Shown: in pieces, positions 56,301 to 62,300 of the stretch
Layout: each line of letters starts with the position of its first letter
How positions within the stretch are numbered: the stretch's first letter is position 1
NCBI RefSeq assembly: GCF_008806595.1
Contig: NZ_VZRB01000037.1
Location: 1-64,000 of the forward strand
Reading direction: 5' to 3'
DNA length: 64,000 nucleotides
Source: Streptomyces luteolifulvus
GTDB taxonomy: Bacteria > Actinomycetota > Actinomycetes > Streptomycetales > Streptomycetaceae
The notes under the pieces: generated by a model
What the model was told of the DNA's origin: nothing
What the model saw: only the letters and a program-made list of their open reading frames with translations
Databases searched by the model: none
Translations under genes and position numbers: made by a program

Positions 56301-59300
56301 GAGGCGGCGCAGAAGACCTGGTTCGCGGAGGCAACGCGGCCGTTGCTGGAGCACATTCAGGCGGCCTCCGGCAGTCGTGTCCCGGATGTCGAGTTGGCCC
56401 TGGTCGCACATCCCGGCGGCCGTGTCCTTGTCGCTGTTCTGCCGCCCGGCTTGTCGAAGCCCGTGACGATGGGGCCTGACGCGAACGACCCAAACAGCCT
56501 GACTGTGGACGCGAGCGATTCTCTTCTGCGACCTGATGTCCGTGTGCTGACCGTGCATCGGGTCACAGCGGCGCAGTTGGAGGTTGCTTACGAGTATGCA
56601 GAGAGAAGTTTTCAATCTGGCGATGATCTGGTGGGCTCTGATGGTCTCGGGTTTTCTGGAACGTTTGTATCCGAGGCACTGCAGCGGGAATGGGTGCACC
56701 GAGGGACGGACTCGCGTCAAGTTGTCGAGGCGATGACGCGTGACTGGAATTGGGACTGGGCTGACAGTCTTGCTCCGCGGATCGAACTGACGGCTGAGGA
56801 CGAGGCTGCGCACGGCGCGGCGGGCGCGTTTTTCGCGGACCCGGTGAATCTCACGCGGCAGCAGTTCAGGCAAGCTGTGTCGTGGGCGCGTTATCGGGTG
56901 GTTTTCGACCACCAGCGTCCTTTGATTGTGGGTGCTCCGACGCCAGTGCAGAACGAGCAGTTGAAGCTGCTGGATCGGTTCACCTTGTTGGTCGCGTGGA
57001 CTCATGTCGCGCGGGGCGAGGACGCCGCAGCCGAGTTGTCCCACGAGCTGGGCACCCGCTACGGGACGTTGCGGGTCCCGCGGCTCACTGGCACGACGGT
57101 GCCGCCGGTGAATGCCGGCGTGGGGGACAGCGGTCCGGTCGATGATGTGGCCGGTGGCGAGACGGAGCCGCCTTTGCGGAGCGGGCTCGAAGACGACGAC
57201 GATTCGGTGGACATTCGTGCCGGGCTGGAGGACGAGACCGACGAACTGGATGGTCTCGCGCGGTTCGTGCGCATGATCCGGCCCCTGCGGGAGCATGTGG
57301 AGAATTCGCTGCATGATCCTGCTGAGAACATCGAGGTCGCGATCATCGCGAATCCAGGTAGCAGGACCTGGCGGGAGTTCGCGCACGACCCTGACGTGGG
57401 GCATGCTGCGGTGGCGGTGTGGCTGCCGGGTAGACCGGCCCCTGTGGCGCTGGGGTTCTATCCGCAGCCGGAGTCGAACATGCTTACCCAGCCAGGCCAA
57501 ATCGTCGATGACAGCGAATATCCGTTGGCGCTGCACTTCCAGGTGCTGGGTGTTTACCGGATTACGGCCGCGCAGTTGTTCGATGCGTACCGGTATGCGT
57601 TGAACAACTTCGACACCGTCTACAACCTCTGGCGTTACAACTGTGTCCGGTTCGCTCAACGGTTTGTTTCTGCGGCGCTCGGCAGCTCGGTGGCGGACCT
57701 TTGGGTAGCGTCTCCGTACCGCCTTGCCCGGGCGATGCAGCGCGAGGGAGCCAGGGATTGGGCTGACAATCCTGCTGCGCGGGTCCATATAACGCGTCAG
57801 GACGATGCAGCGTACCGTGCGGCGGATGCATTCTTGCGGAACCAGCAAAATGTCCCGCTGGAGCAGTACGAGCATGTCATGTCGTGGTCCAGCAATCGGG
57901 TGGCTTTCGACCACCAACGGCCTTTGATTGCAGGCGATGAGACACCGCTGCAGCTCAAGCAGTTGGAACTGCTCAGGCGGTTCGCCTTCATGGTGGCGTC
58001 GGTTTATGTCAGACACGGCGAAGTTGCTGCGACCGAGCTGTCCCACGAGCTGGGAACCCGCTACGGGACCTTGCGCGTTCCGCGGCGCTCAGGCACGACG
58101 GCGCAGTCGGCGCAGGTCATGGGTGACGCCGGTCCGGATGCCGGCGTCGATTCACCGCGGATCATGCCGGTCTTCGTCGACGATGACAGGGTGGGGGTCC
58201 TTGAGCGGGAGCTGGACAATGCCATAAAGGCGGGTGATGTCGCACGCGTTTTGCGATTGAACAAGGCGCTCCGAGCCGCCCGCCCAACACCTCAGGCTGA
58301 GCCCGAGCGCGAGACTGCCCCGAGTGACCACACGGGGCGGACGAGTGTGCATCGGCGTGGGAATCAGGTGGATGACCAACTCCTGGGCGGAACGTACTTC
58401 CACGGCCTGGGGGGCAGCGCGCATCACGAGTCGGGATCTGCAGGCCAACCGCACTTCGAGGAGCTGGTCCGGCGTGAGCTGGAGCAGTTGGCTGGTGCCG
58501 CCGGCTCTGCTGCAGTCGTGGACGAGCCCGAATTCGCCAGCCGGGTGCGGGAGGCGTTCGATGGGCTGAGCTCGTCGTGGGATTCGCAGCCGTTGTCACG
58601 TCGTGCGGGCCTGGTGGCCAATTTCCTCTTGAAGGGCGACTACTTCCCGGGAAGGGGCGGCTCCCGGCACGAAGACGGCAGCCGTCAGGCGGGACAGGCG
58701 CGACAGGCTGCCGGGAGTTCCCGTCTTTCCGTGGAGGAGGCGCTGACCCAGGAGGGGGTTCCGGCGTCTGCGACCAGTCAGCGTGGCGCGGAGCCGGGCG
58801 ACACGCTTGCCGATACCGTGCGGCCCACCAGCGCGGTGCTGGACACAGAGGCCCTACAAGAGCGGGCGCCTGATTCGGTCTCCGTACCGGTGACCGAGCC
58901 CGCCGAGGGCTCGGAGACCACGACACGGCAGGCACCGGTCCATGACCGGGATGCCCTCGAGAACGCGGATCTGCCGAACCCGGTGCACCGTACGCGGGCG
59001 GAGAGCGATCCGTACGAGGGCTACCGGGCGTTCTGGGACCAGGTCGAAGGCACCCACCTGCCCCAGCCCCACACCCCCGCACCCCCCACAACCGCGCCCA
59101 CAACCGCCCCCACACCGGCGCAAGGCACGACCACCCCCGCTGCCAGCCCTGGGCAGACTCCGCCGCAACGGGGCCCCGAAGCGGTCCCCGCGGAGCAATC
59201 CGATCCGCCCCCGTCGCGGAGCGACTTCCACGGCCAGGCCGGCGCCAGCGACACGGCGAGCGACACCGATGAGTCCGGGAAGGCCACCGGTTCCCGGATG

Positions 59301-62300
59301 GGTGCCACGGACCTGCGGAGGAAGCCGTCTCAGGCCGACCAGCCGGTGACCGCTCCTGCTCGCGAGCCGGCGGAGCGGGACAGGGATGCGCTCCAGATCG
59401 CCACCCGACAACAACAGGCTTCCACTCCCGAACCGTCCGGGACCTCGCAGGACAAGGGGAAAGGCAGGGCGACCGACCTCCAGCAAGAGCCGCAGGTGCC
59501 CTTCGACATGCCGCCGGCTTCTGCGGTGGACAGTTCTGCCAGCGATCTGCACCCGCTCGCGGGACGGGACCGTGGCATCGACAGATCGCCCGAGGCCACC
59601 GCGAAGCGGGCGGTGACGCGGCACCTCCTCCCGGCCGACGGCCGGCCCGGACTGGACGTGCTGCAGGTGGCGGGCGACGGCGACTGCTTCTTCACCTCGC
59701 TGCTGGCAAGCGCCGCTCGCCAGCGTCCGGAGTCCGACGTATCGTTCATGACGGTCCGTCAGCTCAGGGCTCACGCGTCGGACTGGTTCGCCGGATCCGG
59801 CCTGCGGGACGAGGAGCCCATGCGGATGGATCCGCTGGAGGTCCTCCTGGGAGACCTGGACACCGAAACGCTGCGGCACGTCCTGGGCGGGGTGCCGCTG
59901 CCCGGACTCACACCCGCCCAGCCGGCCCGGATCGATGCTGCCCCCGCAGCACGGCGGGCGCGGCTGGCCGACCAGCATTACGGTGACCTTCTGCGCACCC
60001 GGCTGGCCGCCGAGTTGCGCAGCGGCGGCATTACGGCGCAGGGGTACTGGCAGCGGCTTCTGGAGACCGCCTACCCGCGCTGGGCGAACACGGCCCCGCC
60101 CCTGTCCGAGTTCATGGGGGCAGCGACGACCGGTGACCTGGTCGAGCGGTCGATCCGCGACGTACGGCTGTGGGGAACCCCGTTCTTCGACCGGGCACTG
60201 CCGGCGATCGCCCGGAGCATCGGTCTGGACGTGGTGGTGGTCCAGGACGGTGCCCGGGACCACCACCTGGCCGAGGGTGCCCCCGGCCCGGTGTACGTCC
60301 ACTACAACGGCACCGATCACTACTCCGCTGTCGCGCTCACCGCGGCTGCGGATTCCTCCGCCCCCCGTGCGCAGCCAGCGCCTCCCGCAAAGGACGGCTC
60401 TTCCGGCACCAAGACCGGCAAGGCCACGCCGTCCGACACCTCGATGGCGCCGCTCGAGGCGCAGCTCGACACCCACCGCCCGGCCCGCCTGGACCGTTCG
60501 CTGGTCCCTCCGCCAAGCGCCGGGGGGCCGGTTGTCTTCAGCGACGGCAGCCGCCTGCCCGTCTATCTCACCGGTGACGGCACCGAAGAGGCCCAGGCCG
60601 GCAGCTACGGTCACAGCCAGGTCAGCCTGCGCGGCATCGAGGAGGTGCTACGCGAGATCGGCGACCGGATGGGTTTCGCAAGATCGGCGGACTCCGGTCC
60701 GAACGATCCGCTGGCCCATCTGGAACGGGCGCTGCGCAACACGCCATGGGTGTTCCGCGGCGAGGGCTACGAGTCCCCGCCGTTCCGGGACGCGCAGGGC
60801 AGGGTGAGGCTGCTGCGGGTGAGGACTCGGCCGCACGGCAACTGGGAACGGTTCACCGACGCCCACGGCACCCCCGTGAAGGTGGACGAGGCCCAGAGCA
60901 GCCAGGTCACCAGCGGTGCGGCCAAGAGCGTGAGCACGACGTTCAAGGTGGCCCCTTCCCTCGCCGTCGGACCGCCGTCCGGAGTGGCGGCGTACGGGCG
61001 CGTCGGCGGTGCCTTCGCCCTCAACCGTGGTTTCGAGTACGGCATGCAGGACCAGACGCTCAGCCAGGCCGAGACCCGTATGACCGACGACTCCCATCTG
61101 CACCTGGACGATGTGCAGTACGAGGTCTCCCTGGGCGGAGCACCGCCGGGCCTGGCTCCCTCGGGGCTGCCCAGGATGTTCTCGCCCGGCGAGACCCACC
61201 TGACCTTCGCGGTCCGCAACGGGCTGACCGTACGGCTGTCCGACAGCGAGACCACCCCGGCCGACCCGGGCCCGGCGCCCCGCACGATGACGCTCGGTCC
61301 GCACTCCGACTACCGGCTTGTGCACACCGAGGGCTACGGACCGGTCAAGGAGATCCGCGAGTGGGCCGCCTCCCAGGTGGGCGCCAAGCCGGGCAGCGCC
61401 GCGTACGACGAGATCGCCGGGTTCTTCACGTCGGAGAACTTCCACCGGATGGCCGACCGGCTCGCGCACGGCAAGGTCACCAGCCGCCCGTTGTCGGGCG
61501 AGGACGGCTTGCGCTCCCCACTGGGCGCGTTCGTCGTGGACCGGGTGGTGCCCGGGAAGGCGACCCTGCTGACCGAGACGGACGCCGCCGAGATCCACAA
61601 CACCATCCAGCAGACCGTCAAGAACGAGCGGACACTGTCCAAGACCTACAGCCAGGAGGTCAACGCCGCGGTCGGCCCCAGCTTCGACCTGCTGGGCATC
61701 TTCGGATCCGCCGCGAACTTGCGCGCGCTGTTCGGGGCCGCCGGCAAATACGGGCGCAGTACGACGCACAGCAGTGTGTTCGGCGGATCCGGCGGCCGCA
61801 AGATCGTGGGTCGGGCCAAGAAGGCCCCGACGGATCTCTACCTGGTCCGCAAAACCGTCTATGTGCGCAAGACGGGCGACAAGGAGGCGACACCGTTCAC
61901 CACATGGAGCCTGGACCGCATGACGCGCACCGAGGCGCGCCGCCACGCGGGCTGGGACGACGGCACCACCCTGCGCCGCCGCAACCACAACGAACCGTTC
62001 GCCCCCGCCTATCTCACCAAGGACAGCCCTGCGGTGCTGGGTATGAGCCGGCCCGAGGCGTTCACATACGACGACGGTGATCCCGTCCGCCCGGTCGGTG
62101 ACGTCGACGCCCCGGGCCGTCCGCTCACCCTGCTGGACGCCTTCACCGACCAAGTGATCCGGGCAGCCGCCCTCAGATACCCGGGCACGATCGCGCCGCT
62201 GGACGAGCTGGGCAACCCCTCCGACAAGCGATGGCGGGACGCCGAGCACTACAGCATGGTGCTGCACAACACCCTCACCGTCATCAACACCCTGTCCCAG

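Noticed and set aside
53922..58046. A 1,374-codon open frame on the minus strand opposite the giant gene
   Set aside because: It is antisense to recognisable papain-like and ART-like modules, is Arg/His-rich, and its Ala-Glu repeat is only the complement of the poly-proline run. Long antisense frames are expected in high-GC DNA.
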